A DNA stretch of 64,000 nt, taken from assembly GCF_000181495.1 (NCBI RefSeq), contig NZ_ABCF01000002.1:62001-126000 (forward strand), read 5' to 3'. Both the position numbers and the translations under genes were made by a program. Under the pieces are notes generated by a model that was given only the letters and a program-made list of their open reading frames with translations, was not told the origin of the DNA and made no database searches. The stretch comes from Bacillus sp. SG-1. GTDB taxonomy: Bacteria > Bacillota > Bacilli > Bacillales > Bacillaceae_B. Below are positions 17,491-25,975 of the stretch, in pieces; the first letter of the stretch is position 1, and every line of letters starts with the position of its first letter.

Positions 17491-18345
17491 TTATTTTCTT
17501 CTGGATAATGAACCAACATTTTTGGCAATGGAGTTGGATAATGTAGATTCAATGGAAATCCTGTCCATCGGTATTCCCAACTGGACTGCTGTAACAGCAA
17601 TTTCCGGACGAATTCCGGATAGAGTCGCTTTTACACCGATCAGGCTCAATGCATCAATCAACTGAAAGATTTCATGGGCCACCATGGTATCAATGATGAC
17701 TACCCCCGAAAGATCGATAAACAGCTGATCTACTCCTTTTTCTGTACATTGCTGCAACGTGTTTTCTAAGATCACCTTCGCTCTCGCCGTATCAATATCG
17801 CCTACAAGCGGAAGAAGTGCGGTATCAGTGCTGATAGAAATAACCGGAGAACTCAGCTCGTTAATCATCTCCTGCTGTGCTTTGAGCTGTTTCAATGATG
17901 CATTATGTGTCCCCTCTACAAACTGCAGAACAACATGATCGAAGACGGCCTGAATTTGATCCTTCCACTGATCAATTCGATGCTGTTCAATATCCTCATC
18001 CATTTCTTCTGCAAATCGATTGATATAAGAAAAATATTGATCTCTCACTCTAAGAAATTCACGTATAACATGATGAATTGGAGTTTCAATATGTGCATTG
18101 TCATTGGCAATTTTATGTATCCATTTGGTAAAGTTATCACAGAGAGTATCTCTTTCTTCCAGAAAAAGATTTGCCATATGTACATAAAATTCATGATTCT
18201 GTTCTTTTAATCTATTGATAGAGTCTGGATTGTCCGTTACATAGACTCCTGTAGACTTCTGTTTATCAATCGTTTTATACCATTCTTCGCTCATCTGTTT
18301 TGTATGATTCATGAAAAACTCATGCAATTGTTTGTTCAGACGCAT
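17491..18345 (-). CDS. RsbR-type stressosome protein (non-haem globin-like plus STAS)
   Basis: A 284-aa RsbR paralogue. Residues 1-160 form the helical, variable sensory half; residues 165-280 form the STAS domain. Both phosphoacceptor threonines of the family are present in context: PLVGDIDTARA (Thr186) and DLSGVVIIDTMVA (Thr220), the sites phosphorylated by the RsbT kinase. It would sit in the 1.8-MDa stressosome with RsbS and RsbT and feed the sigma-B pathway. The gene stands alone, which is usual for RsbRB/RC/RD paralogues. AAGGGAG precedes the ATG. Confidence 0.9.
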   Translation of the reverse strand: MRLNKQLHEFFMNHTKQMSEEWYKTIDKQKSTGVYVTDNPDSINRLKEQNHEFYVHMANLFLEERDTLCDNFTKWIHKIANDNAHIETPIHHVIREFLRVRDQYFSYINRFAEEMDEDIEQHRIDQWKDQIQAVFDHVVLQFVEGTHNASLKQLKAQQEMINELSSPVISISTDTALLPLVGDIDTARAKVILENTLQQCTEKGVDQLFIDLSGVVIIDTMVAHEIFQLIDALSLIGVKATLSGIRPEIAVTAVQLGIPMDRISIESTLSNSIAKNVGSLSRRK

Positions 18346-18475
18346 ATCGCTGCTCCCTTCTTAGACATTCACACCATTATAGTACCTTAATCCTTCTGAA
18401 AAAGATATAGATATTGCTCCTCTGCCCCATTACTTTTCTCTCAAGATTCCTTTGAAGTCAAAGTAAAATCGTACT

Positions 18476-19816
18476 TCAATGTGTAGTACTTGCACTACCA
18501 CTTTGCATCATTTTGTATCGATTGTGTTTATAAAATGAAAGAATTATCGTCAATAATGGAAGAATCCATAAAAATACAGCATATGGCAAATAGGATATAA
18601 TGGGCACTCCTACAATGGTGCTGCACATAATCGCCAGGACACTCCATGGAATCATTCCTGGAAACAGCATGGTAGAATCCCCCATGACCCTTGCAAGTTC
18701 AGCCTTATCATATTTTTCGTTCCAATGCTTAAGAAACGATCGGCCGGTCAGAATGATTGGCAGCGTCTGGTTTGCGGAAATCAATGAAATGATAAAAGTA
18801 GCAGTAATCGTTTTGATAGAGTCATTGATTAGTCCTGTCGTTTGACTCAACCAATGGTCGAGAAGAGGTTGGATGACCCGGTACCCTTCGAGCAGACCAT
18901 TAAATGCGCCTGCTAATGCCAAAAAGAGTAAGAGAAAGTACATACTTGAAAGCCCGCCGCCTACCCCCTCAGCTCCAAACCATAGCGAGTGGATAACAGA
19001 GAGAATCCCCACACCCTGGGAAATGCTGATGATAATAGCCGCAATCACACTGCTGATAAATGCATAGATAATCTTCAGTCGAAGAATCACAAATAGAATC
19101 AGGATAAAGGGAGGCAAAAATTTCAAAAGTGAGAGACCCGACCACTGAAAAACATTATTGGAGAAAACCGTCATTCCAGAATGTTTACCTGCGTCCAATG
19201 CCATAAAAAAAGCCATGCATACCAAAATAGCCGCTAATGTTGTAGGAAGAAATCTCCGGAACTGCATTCCTGTTTTCACTTCCACTGTATGAGAAAGCAG
19301 TTGATGAGAGCTGGAAAAGGGTGAAGTACGGTCTCCCACAAATGCCCCGGATATCAATGCGCCAGCCGTTATAGACACTGGAAGCCCCAAGGCCGCAGCA
19401 CTGCTCATGATAGGAATTCCGACGGCACTTAAAGTACCAACCGAAGTGCCGAGAATCATAGAAAATATCAGGGAAATGAAAAATGCCGACACAAAAAAAT
19501 GATCAGCTGTAATCAAATGCAGTGATATAGAAACAAGCTGATCAATCACTCCCGAGATAAACCATGATGGAAGAAGAAAACTGACCATTAACAGAATATA
19601 AATAACTCCCCGGGTTTTCTTCAAGCCCTCCCATGATCTATTTAATACCTCTTCAGGGCGTGCCCCTTTTAATAAAATGACTGCTGTCAATAATAAATAT
19701 CCCGGCAGGAAACCAAAGAAAAGAGGGATTTGTATACCTACAGACACTAGTACTCCTGATAATGTCACTGCGATGATTCCTATGACTTGACGGACTGAAA
19801 ACTGTAAACTTCTCAT
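18476..19816 (-). CDS. nhaC: Na+/H+ antiporter, NhaC family
   Basis: A 446-aa protein with about 11 membrane helices. Family landmarks are IFSMILGTSVGTLSAVGIP, ALISGAFVGDRTSPFSSSHQ and the C-terminal AELARVMGDSTMLFPGMIPW. It would exchange external protons for cytosolic sodium, though some NhaC paralogues move malate/lactate or amino acids. The ATG at 19816 is chosen because AGGAGA lies 7 nt upstream; a longer frame to 19846 has no site. The upstream region holds the 53-bp tandem array, which could affect its expression but nothing shows this. Confidence 0.85.
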   Translation of the reverse strand: MRSLQFSVRQVIGIIAVTLSGVLVSVGIQIPLFFGFLPGYLLLTAVILLKGARPEEVLNRSWEGLKKTRGVIYILLMVSFLLPSWFISGVIDQLVSISLHLITADHFFVSAFFISLIFSMILGTSVGTLSAVGIPIMSSAAALGLPVSITAGALISGAFVGDRTSPFSSSHQLLSHTVEVKTGMQFRRFLPTTLAAILVCMAFFMALDAGKHSGMTVFSNNVFQWSGLSLLKFLPPFILILFVILRLKIIYAFISSVIAAIIISISQGVGILSVIHSLWFGAEGVGGGLSSMYFLLLFLALAGAFNGLLEGYRVIQPLLDHWLSQTTGLINDSIKTITATFIISLISANQTLPIILTGRSFLKHWNEKYDKAELARVMGDSTMLFPGMIPWSVLAIMCSTIVGVPIISYLPYAVFLWILPLLTIILSFYKHNRYKMMQSGSASTTH

Positions 19817-19997
19817 TACATCATCTCCTATAATACTTGTACTCAAATTTTACTACAAAGGAAGTCCCTTTTGTTTACAGAAGGGTTGCAATACATGCTA
19901 ATATCGGAAATCTCGATAAGTGCATGACTACGTTCGTTCAGCTGCCTTTACCCAGACCTTCCATCTAAGCAATACTGTTTAATTTGAACCCACAAAT

Positions 19998-20520
19998 CTC
20001 ATTGGGGTGATTAGTCCGTTTCACACCAACTTCCTCTCAAAATTCCATTCTCATCGGGGTGATTAGTCTGTTTTCACACCTTCTTCCTCTCAAAATTCCA
20101 TTCTCATTGGGGTAATTAGTCCTCTTTCACACCAACTTCCTCACAAATATCAAACCTCATTAGGATGATTAGTCCTCTTTCACACCAACTTCCTCACAAA
20201 ATTCCATTCTCATCGGGGTGATTAGTCCTCTTCCACACCAACTTCCTCACAAATATCCATTCTCATCGGGGTGATTAGTCTGTTTTCACACCATCTTCCT
20301 CACAAGATCCCATTCTCATCGGGGTGATTAGTCCGTTTTCACACCATCTTCCTCTCAAAATTCCATTCTCATCGGGGTGATTAGTCTGTTTTCACACCAT
20401 CTTCCTCTCAAAATTCCATTCCATTGGGGTAATTAGTCCTCTTTCACACCAACTTCCTCACAAATATCCAATCTCATTGGGGGGATTAGTCCTCTTTCAC
20501 ACCAACTTCCTCAAAATCAT
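19998..20520. repeat. Tandem array 1: about ten 53-bp units
   Basis: Units begin at 19998, 20050, 20103, 20156, 20209, 20262, 20315, 20368, 20421 and 20473, so the period is 53 bp with two 52-bp steps. The unit core reads CTCATCGGGGTGATTAGTC, then TTTCACACC and CTTCCTCaCAAAATTCCATT. Units are alike along their whole length, so it is not a CRISPR array. GGGTGA can pair with TCACACC across an 11-13 nt loop (one bulged A), giving one small hairpin per unit. 53 is not a multiple of 3 and no coding frame spans it. It lies between the nhaC start and the acidic-protein gene; the rest of 19817-20763 shows nothing but a terminator. Confidence 0.95.
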
Positions 20521-20670
20521 GACTCACACATAACCCGGTTAGTAAGAAAAGAAGAAACGCTGTTCTCCGTTACAGGGAACCTTTTTAAACCGGGGAAATT
20601 TCAGTCCTTAAGATACATCCGAAAGGACATACCGTAAAGCAGCCTTATAAAAATAAGCAACCAATAAAAT

Positions 20671-20696
20671 AGACCAAATCATAAACGATTTGGTCT
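20671..20696 (-). terminator. Terminator after the acidic protein gene
   Basis: Perfect 10-bp stem AGACCAAATC / GATTTGGTCT followed on the minus strand by a T-rich tract, about 70 bp beyond the stop. Confidence 0.7.
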
Positions 20697-20763
20697 GCAG
20701 ACGGTTTAACGCAACAATGATCTCGTTATCTTCAAAAGCAATACCCACATTTAAATAGGAAAA

Positions 20764-21483
20764 TCAATGAAACGAAAATTCACTCAGCTTATCACTATGG
20801 CTGGCAATCATGGCAATGATCGTATTGGCTTCTTCCTTGCTGAAAATAAAATGGGATTCATCTTTTATCAACTCATTATCCTCTGTAATGATCCGATTCA
20901 GCCTTTTTAAAACCCCATCACCGGTTTCAGTAATAATACCGAACTGGTAAGTCACTTCCACCTCATCACCATGGATAAAGGCTGTTACTTCCGGTGTTTC
21001 CCATTCAACCTCAATTTCTTCAAGAATGTCCTCATCTGCCTGATCCTCATAGTCATAATCATAGTCATCGACTACATAGTGGACAGGCCCATCCTCATCT
21101 TCATCATCAACGATATAATCGATATGGTCGTCGTCATATTCATCTGCTTCATCATAGAAATCGATCTCATCCATACTCAGATAATCATGTAAACTTTCAT
21201 GAACGGCATCAATAATGTCCTCAATATCAGGAAGAATGACCTTAAGGGTTTGACCATAATCAATATCATATGATTCCAGATAGAACTCATCATTATAAGG
21301 ATCATAAAACAAAGTACAGAAGAAGTCTCTTTCCTGGTCTTCCGTTTCTACGTAAAATTCGAGTCTGGGATGTTTGGCCCCTCTATCAACATTCATCTGT
21401 CCCACTCTATCGTACTTTTCACAAATGGACTCAAGATGTTCCTGCAGCTCTCCGCTTACTCTGTCAAACCATTCCAAATTCAT
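20764..21483 (-). CDS. Hypothetical strongly acidic protein (239 aa)
   Basis: Folded-looking ends flank a central stretch (about residues 105-165) packed with Asp, Glu and Tyr (YDEADEYDDDHIDYIVDDE and related), which may bind cations or mimic nucleic acid. No membrane segment or signal is present. The ATG at 21483 follows AAGGATG at about 9 nt; the frame continues to 21501 but without a site and into the upstream gene's stop. It lies 14 bp after the YbxH-like gene and is probably cotranscribed. No family recognised. Confidence 0.65.
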   Translation of the reverse strand: MNLEWFDRVSGELQEHLESICEKYDRVGQMNVDRGAKHPRLEFYVETEDQERDFFCTLFYDPYNDEFYLESYDIDYGQTLKVILPDIEDIIDAVHESLHDYLSMDEIDFYDEADEYDDDHIDYIVDDEDEDGPVHYVVDDYDYDYEDQADEDILEEIEVEWETPEVTAFIHGDEVEVTYQFGIITETGDGVLKRLNRIITEDNELIKDESHFIFSKEEANTIIAMIASHSDKLSEFSFH

Positions 21484-21497
21484 GGTATCCCATCCTT

Positions 21498-21695
21498 TCA
21501 ATTATCGGCACTATTCTCAAAGCAATAATGACTTACAAGCTCTTCTATCATGTTATGTTCCGGAATTTTTCCGCTGAATTCAAACTTAATTTCCTCCAAA
21601 AAGGTGCCGTTTTTATAAACATGAATGGCTCCTTCCTGATTAATCAGGCTGAATTCCGGTTCAAACACAAATCCATCTTTTTCGATTGCTCCCAT
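21498..21695 (-). CDS. YbxH-like small protein
   Basis: A 65-aa soluble protein beginning MGAIEKDGFVFEPEF, which recalls B. subtilis YbxH (63 aa) in length and opening motif. The remainder (HVYKNGTFLEEIKFEF) looks like a small beta-sheet. AAGGAGAA precedes the ATG closely. It is the first gene of a two-gene unit with the acidic protein and is divergent from the HD nucleotidase. Function unknown; the family match is by eye. Confidence 0.65.
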   Translation of the reverse strand: MGAIEKDGFVFEPEFSLINQEGAIHVYKNGTFLEEIKFEFSGKIPEHNMIEELVSHYCFENSADN

Positions 21696-21832
21696 AACAT
21701 TTCTCCTTGTATCGTTTCTCGTTTTAGTATGTTAAAAATCCCGAAGATTAACCATTCTTACCATGGGTTATGGATTATGATAAAATTTCCATAGAGATCA
21801 TAAAAAAAGGTTGAGCTGGGGAGTGGTACTTA

Positions 21833-22417
21833 ATGAAACAGTCATTTGATTTTTTATTGGAGATTGACAAGTTGAAAAAGGTGACGAGAAGAACGTATAT
21901 TGCAGATGGAAGCAGAAATGAAAATACGGCAGAGCATTCCTGGCATGTATCACTGATGGCCATGACCCTTTGGGAAAGCTATGAACACAAAGATAAAGTG
22001 GATATATTCAAAAGTATAAAAATGCTATTGCTTCATGACATTGTCGAAATTGACGCCGGAGATACATATGCATTTGATGAAGATGGCTATCAGGATAAAC
22101 AGCAGCGCGAGAAACTTGCAGCCGACAGACTCTATGGTATGCTTCCAGAGTCCGTTAGAGATGATTACCGCAGTACCTGGAATGAATATGAAGAAGGAAA
22201 AACACATGAAGCACTGTTTGCCCATATAATCGATCATATTCAACCGCTAATGCTCAATATAGCGACTTCGGGGATCTCCTGGAAGGAACATGGCATACAC
22301 TCTCATCAAGTTATGAACCGAAACAGCTGGATTAAAGACGTCTCCCCCGCCATCTACAGTCAAATAGAAGAATGGGTCCACAAAGGAATCGAGATGGGGT
22401 GGCTGAAACACAGCTAA
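21833..22417 (+). CDS. HD-domain protein, YfbR-like 5'-deoxynucleotidase
   Basis: A 194-aa HD-superfamily phosphohydrolase. The metal site reads TAEHSWHVSLM (first His), LLLHDIVEIDAGD (HD pair and downstream acid) and IIDHIQPLM (final Asp), the order seen in YfbR-type enzymes that dephosphorylate deoxynucleoside monophosphates. Length matches the family. It is monocistronic, with GGGGAG ahead of the ATG, and its stop is followed within 9 bp by a perfect 47-bp palindrome. A second, diverged member is encoded at 35083-35712. dNMP hydrolysis is inferred from family. Confidence 0.8.
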   Translation: MKQSFDFLLEIDKLKKVTRRTYIADGSRNENTAEHSWHVSLMAMTLWESYEHKDKVDIFKSIKMLLLHDIVEIDAGDTYAFDEDGYQDKQQREKLAADRLYGMLPESVRDDYRSTWNEYEEGKTHEALFAHIIDHIQPLMLNIATSGISWKEHGIHSHQVMNRNSWIKDVSPAIYSQIEEWVHKGIEMGWLKHS

Positions 22418-22425
22418 TTCTTCAC

Positions 22426-22472
22426 CCCTTTAAAGCACTAAGAGGGACAGTCCCTCTTAGTGCTTTAAAGGG
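22426..22472. repeat. Perfect 47-bp palindrome, copy 1 of a dispersed family
   Basis: Two 23-nt arms around a single A, with core GAGGGACAGTCCCTC and outer AGCACTAA / TTAGTGCT. Related copies occur at 62704-62742 and 63191-63249. It abuts the HD gene stop and could also terminate transcription, though no T-run follows. Confidence 0.9.
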
Positions 22473-22712
22473 CTAAAGTTATAATTATTATAAATCCACT
22501 GATATGTCTATGAGTCACATACCAATTACATAGTTTTTTTGCAGGTGAATCTCCTATTTTCGCTGAATCACCTACAAATGCAGCTCTAATATGTAGATGA
22601 GTTGTCCATTTTCACCATACTCATTGAAAACTCTAAAAACGAATTTATCGATCATGACAGACACCATATCAAGCAGATTGATCAGGTGCTCTTACACAAA
22701 CAAATGAAAAAT

Positions 22713-22736
22713 AAAAACGCCGTTCCCGGCGTTTTT
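22713..22736. terminator. Terminator at the end of the 59-aa gene
   Basis: Stem AAAAACGCCG / CGGCGTTTTT with a 4-nt loop overlapping the stop codon of the minus-strand gene at 22735. Confidence 0.85.
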
Positions 22737-22914
22737 ATTTTTCGTTATCAGCATTACCCGTCACATTCTTGATAGCTTTGGATGTTGTATCCACAGCTCC
22801 CATCGCTGCATTTTCAGTGGCTTCCAACGCCTTATGAGTAGCATGGAAAACAGCACCTGCACTATCTTTAATATTATTCGTGATAGAATCTTTCTGCTCA
22901 TTGTTATTGGACAT
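22735..22914 (-). CDS. Small Ala-rich helical protein (59 aa)
   Basis: Found by direct reading. The ATG at 22914 follows an ideal CAGGAGGTGATCAA and the stop runs into a strong terminator. The product (MSNNNEQKDSITNNIKD... to ...GNADNEK) has no hydrophobic span; its middle (AVFHATHKALEATENAA, AVDTTSKAIKNVTG) forms an amphipathic 11-residue-like repeat, as in LEA-like, YtxH-tail or small spore-associated proteins. A role in stress or spores is only a guess. It is monocistronic, upstream of a GNAT pair in the same orientation. Confidence 0.75.
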   Translation of the reverse strand: MSNNNEQKDSITNNIKDSAGAVFHATHKALEATENAAMGAVDTTSKAIKNVTGNADNEK

Positions 22915-22976
22915 TTGATCACCTCCTGAACAAGCATAGGTTATGCTAATCTCAGGAATCTATCCTTGAACATTTA

Positions 22977-23399
22977 CTAAACCTTCAGGCGTTTTTCCAA
23001 GTAGTACTGCTGATTGCCCTTTGGAAAGTCTTCCACTATTCCAATAACATTGTATCCCTGTTTCTTATAAAACTCCGGTGCCTGAAAACTGAATGTATCC
23101 AGGATAATTAAGTAACAGCCAGTCTCCTTCGCCAAATTTTCCATTTTGGCTAACAATTCTACTCCGTACCCTTGTGCTCTATACTTGTTGTCCACCCACA
23201 GAAAATCAATATGACAATGTCCCCAAAATAAAGTTGCCGTGATTCCTCCAACTATTTCTTCATTTTCATTTTTAACTATAAAGCTTTCATTTCTAAGAGG
23301 AGTTTTTACGCTGTCACTAATATGACTCATGTTATGCTCAATAACTTTCTTTTTAATAAAATCACTATCTTTTTGATGCCATTGCTGGATAATTTTCAT
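22977..23399 (-). CDS. GNAT-family N-acetyltransferase
   Basis: A 140-aa acetyl-CoA-dependent transferase. The acetyl-CoA loop is DNKYRAQGYGVELL (about residues 77-90, R-x-x-G-x-G/A type), followed by the strand CYLIILDTFSFQAPEFYKKQGYNVIG that ends the fold. The ATG at 23399 has AAAGGA 9 nt upstream; ATG 23408 and TTG 23417 lack spacing. It follows another GNAT gene by 20 bp, so they form a pair. Acceptor substrate unknown. Confidence 0.8.
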   Translation of the reverse strand: MKIIQQWHQKDSDFIKKKVIEHNMSHISDSVKTPLRNESFIVKNENEEIVGGITATLFWGHCHIDFLWVDNKYRAQGYGVELLAKMENLAKETGCYLIILDTFSFQAPEFYKKQGYNVIGIVEDFPKGNQQYYLEKRLKV

Positions 23400-23419
23400 A
23401 TTTTCCATTCCTTTCAATC

Positions 23420-23890
23420 TTAAGAGCTGAACAATTGAGCAAAATGTCCATCTGTTTCTCTCTCAACCCAATCGCCGCCCGTATACTCATTAATTGTCTT
23501 TCGCCAAAATATATTGGCTGGTCCGTTCCTTTTTATCTGAGAAACCTCCCAACATCCCTTAAATCTGTCGAAAATCTTGAATGCTGCTTCACGTCCCAGA
23601 CCTTTGCGTCTAAATTTCTTCATGATAAAGAATTCTGCAATCGAATAATAATACGTGTCACCTTCCTCTATGTACCTTACCAGCACAAAACCTGCATATT
23701 CACCCTCACTTGTTAAAAGAAAAGGATATCTGGCTGGCTCTTCCCAATAGTTATCTAAATAGGGATACTCTCCAAACTTTCCTTTGGTCATAACAGCTGT
23801 ATCAATAAACTCTGAAAAATCATAGAAATAATACTGCATTAAATTCTTTATGACTTCTTTCTCTGCTAATGCTGCTTCTGTCAATTTCAC
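23420..23890 (-). CDS. GNAT-family N-acetyltransferase
   Basis: A 156-aa protein with the acetyl-CoA binding motif FRRKGLGREAAFKIF (about residues 96-110) and GEYAGFVLVRYIEEG as the preceding strand pair. The GTG at 23890 is chosen because AAGGGGGGAG precedes it and the conserved fold starts there; an upstream frame to 23935 has no site. It forms a two-gene unit with the GNAT at 22977. The C-terminal part (FWRKTINEYTGGDWVERE) resembles GNATs annotated as putative amino-group acetylases. Substrate unknown. Confidence 0.8.
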   Translation of the reverse strand: MKLTEAALAEKEVIKNLMQYYFYDFSEFIDTAVMTKGKFGEYPYLDNYWEEPARYPFLLTSEGEYAGFVLVRYIEEGDTYYYSIAEFFIMKKFRRKGLGREAAFKIFDRFKGCWEVSQIKRNGPANIFWRKTINEYTGGDWVERETDGHFAQLFSS

Positions 23891-24134
23891 TTCCACTCCC
23901 CCCTTTATTCTACATATTACCAATAGTAAATACATGTGTATTTTTCATTTCCTCATTTTGACTGGAAAATCGTTAATCCTCGGGCCTACTAAAAAGAGAC
24001 CTACAAACCTTGTATTCTATATTTGTTATTTTGAATCCTTTTTTCCATTTTGTGCTTGGTATTTAGAAAATAATCCGTTTACTGTATTGGTTATTTTTAG
24101 GTACTCCAATTTAATAAAAATAGGGCTTTTATAA

Positions 24135-24394
24135 GACACCCTATCCTACAATTTCTACTAATAATGGTCTTATGAACGCTTTATGAGACACCCTAAACTC
24201 TATTTCACACTATAAATGTTCTCTTGAACGCTTCTTGAGGTACCCTATCCTACAATTCCCACTAGAAATGGTCTCATGGACGTTTCAAGAGGCACTCTGA
24301 CTTCCATTTCTCACTAAAGATGGTCACATAAAAGATTCATGAGATACCCTAATCTCCCTTTCACACACTAAGATCGACAATATGAGCCTTTCAC
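24135..24394. repeat. Tandem array 2: five 52-bp units
   Basis: Units start at 24135, 24187, 24239, 24291 and 24343, an exact 52-bp period, with a weaker unit before them. Shared elements are GAcACCCTA, TTtCaCACTA and ATGGTC. TCTCATGAA-type and TTCATGAGA-type arms around ACGC make a hairpin across each unit junction, kept in copies 1-2 by G-U pairs. The sequence is unrelated to array 1. It occupies the gap between the GNAT pair and terC (23891-24505). Confidence 0.9.
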
Positions 24395-24458
24395 CACAGA
24401 CATACAACCTTTATTCCACAAAACAAAGCAGTTACCCCTTAACCGATAAAACCAAACA

Positions 24459-24481
24459 ACCGGCAGAACCAGTCTGCCGGT
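24459..24481 (-). terminator. Terminator after terC
   Basis: Stem ACCGGCAGA / TCTGCCGGT with a 5-nt loop, followed on the minus strand by a T-rich tract, 25 bp after the stop. Confidence 0.75.
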
Positions 24482-24505
24482 CAATTCCATCCAGGACATT
24501 TGCAA

Positions 24506-25306
24506 TCAAACCTCTGAGCTCCTCTCTTTATAAGCACTTGTGTCAGGTAACTCTTTCTCCTTAGAAAAAAACCATCCGCCTGCCGCAATGAGAAGAAGGA
24601 CTGCGTAGAATGAAAATTTCCATTGTGGAGATTTGGCAAAGCTCTCGGACAGCACACCGAGTTCAGGGTGAGATAAAGTATATACGGCCAGCTTTACACC
24701 TACCCAACCAACAATCATGAATGCTGCAATTTCAAGTCCAGGTTTTTTATGAAGCAGTTTGACAAAGAAATCAGCTGCAAACCTCATGATGATCAAACCA
24801 ATCAGTCCACCTGCAAATATGACCAGGAACTTTCCGCCATCAAGTCCGCCTATCTGAGGCAGGGAGGTGTCTGGCAAGACAACGGCAAGAGCGACCGCTG
24901 CTAAAATGGAGTCTACTGCAAAAGCAATATCAGCCAATTCAACTTTAATTACAGTTGCCCAGAAACCGGAAGGCTTCTTTTTGTTCTCTGATCCTTCCTT
25001 GTCTCCTTGCTGTTTTTTCAACATTAACTTCCTGAAAATATGGTTAGCTGCGATAAACAGCAAGTATAGAGCCCCTATGGCCTGGACCTGCCATACATTC
25101 ACCAAAAAACTGATAGCAAAGAGGGAACCGAATCGGAATACAAACGCACCTGCTAAGCCGTAAAATAATGCTTTCTTTCGTTTTTCTTCCGGCAAATGTT
25201 TCACCATAATGGCTAACACTAAAGCGTTATCTGCCGCAAGGAGACCTTCAATCCCGATCAACAGGAGCAAAACCCAAAAATATTCCATTACTAAAGCCCA
25301 TTCCAT
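24506..25306 (-). CDS. TerC-family membrane protein (YceF/MeeF-like)
   Basis: A 266-aa protein with seven or eight membrane helices. TerC signatures are IGIEGLLAADNALVLAIMV (about residues 16-34) and VELADIAFAVDSILAAVAL, with Asp and Asn in helices that are thought to handle metal. B. subtilis YceF and YkoY belong here and are linked to manganese export that metallates secreted enzymes. AAAAAGGAGG precedes the ATG. It is the last gene of an operon led by a yybP-ykoY manganese riboswitch, so its expression should rise with Mn(II), in line with an efflux role. Confidence 0.9.
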   Translation of the reverse strand: MEWALVMEYFWVLLLLIGIEGLLAADNALVLAIMVKHLPEEKRKKALFYGLAGAFVFRFGSLFAISFLVNVWQVQAIGALYLLFIAANHIFRKLMLKKQQGDKEGSENKKKPSGFWATVIKVELADIAFAVDSILAAVALAVVLPDTSLPQIGGLDGGKFLVIFAGGLIGLIIMRFAADFFVKLLHKKPGLEIAAFMIVGWVGVKLAVYTLSHPELGVLSESFAKSPQWKFSFYAVLLLIAAGGWFFSKEKELPDTSAYKERSSEV

Positions 25307-25328
25307 CTATTATCTACCTCCTTTTTTC

Positions 25329-25715
25329 TTATTCAATATTGATAACATCCTGATCGCTGCTTTCTACACCTTCATTGAAGGTCAGTCTGGTTTTAAATTG
25401 ATAGAAGACTGTATCGGTTGTAGCCAGAAGATTTTCAGGTAGTCTAAAGATAAAATCCCTCTCAGACTTTTCCTCAGCAGCGATAATTGTAGAAGTCAGC
25501 ACTGTGGCGCTTTCGATTACTTGCTCACTTTTTGAACGTTTATCGATCCTGACCAGGTCGCAATCAATCCTGTTTAACTGCTGTTCAATCGTTCCCCCTT
25601 CGATGAGGAATAATCCTTTCACTGCTTCACCTGCACAATAGCTCTTTTTAGGCAGCTGCAAATCTATTTTGGCAGAACCGATACCAATTAAAGACATATA
25701 TTTTCTTAGGATCAA
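25329..25715 (-). CDS. Short Spo0M-like (sporulation control) protein
   Basis: A 128-aa protein matching the N-terminal arrestin-like half of Spo0M: IGIGSAKIDLQLPKKSYCAGEAVKGLFLIEGG. Full Spo0M is about 258 aa, so this is a one-domain form. The TTG at 25715 follows GGAGGTCA at 8 nt; the ATG at 25730 would put that site inside the gene and has none of its own. It lies 22 bp before terC and 20 bp after the FbpB-like gene, in the same manganese-riboswitch operon. Spo0M-like and TerC genes are often near each other in tellurite/stress loci. Confidence 0.75.
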   Translation of the reverse strand: MILRKYMSLIGIGSAKIDLQLPKKSYCAGEAVKGLFLIEGGTIEQQLNRIDCDLVRIDKRSKSEQVIESATVLTSTIIAAEEKSERDFIFRLPENLLATTDTVFYQFKTRLTFNEGVESSDQDVINIE

Positions 25716-25734
25716 CTTTTTGACCTCCATAATG

Positions 25735-25863
25735 TTATTTTGAATTTTTTAAATATTTTTCTTCAATCCGCATTTCGATTTTTTCCATTTTCCTTTTATC
25801 CTTTAATAGCTCTTCCTTGTTCCTTTTTACCAGCTCGGCAATGGTTAATTTACCTTTATTCAT
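25735..25863 (-). CDS. FbpB-like small basic protein (42 aa)
   Basis: Found by direct reading: ATG at 25863 with GAAGGGAGTG upstream, stop 20 bp before the Spo0M-like start. The protein begins MNKGKLTIAELVKRNKEELL and ends with MEKIEMRIEEKYLKNSK, a basic helical protein closely resembling the FbpB family (ELV.xNK.ELL...LEKIE.r.E.k). In B. subtilis, Fur-regulated FbpB works with the small RNA FsrA in iron sparing. Here the gene sits behind a manganese riboswitch instead, so it may connect Mn and Fe responses. The family call is by eye. Confidence 0.7.
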   Translation of the reverse strand: MNKGKLTIAELVKRNKEELLKDKRKMEKIEMRIEEKYLKNSK

Positions 25864-25910
25864 GTCATTCACTCCCTTCGGTTATCAATAAAACCGGTCC
25901 TTTATTCAAC

Positions 25911-25945
25911 AAAAAAAGCCTTTACCAACAAAGTGGTAAAGGCTT
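25911..25945 (-). terminator. Riboswitch expression-platform terminator
   Basis: Perfect 12-bp stem AAGCCTTTACCA / TGGTAAAGGCTT with seven Ts on the minus strand, 48 bp before the FbpB-like start. The arm sequence CTTTACC is also present in the aptamer P1 3' strand, so alternative pairing with the riboswitch is possible. Confidence 0.85.
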
Positions 25946-25975
25946 CATAAATAAAATAAAGACCAGTACCAGCGA

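Noticed and set aside
19998-20520. CRISPR array
   Set aside because: Whole 53-bp units are similar; there are no unique spacers and no cas genes.
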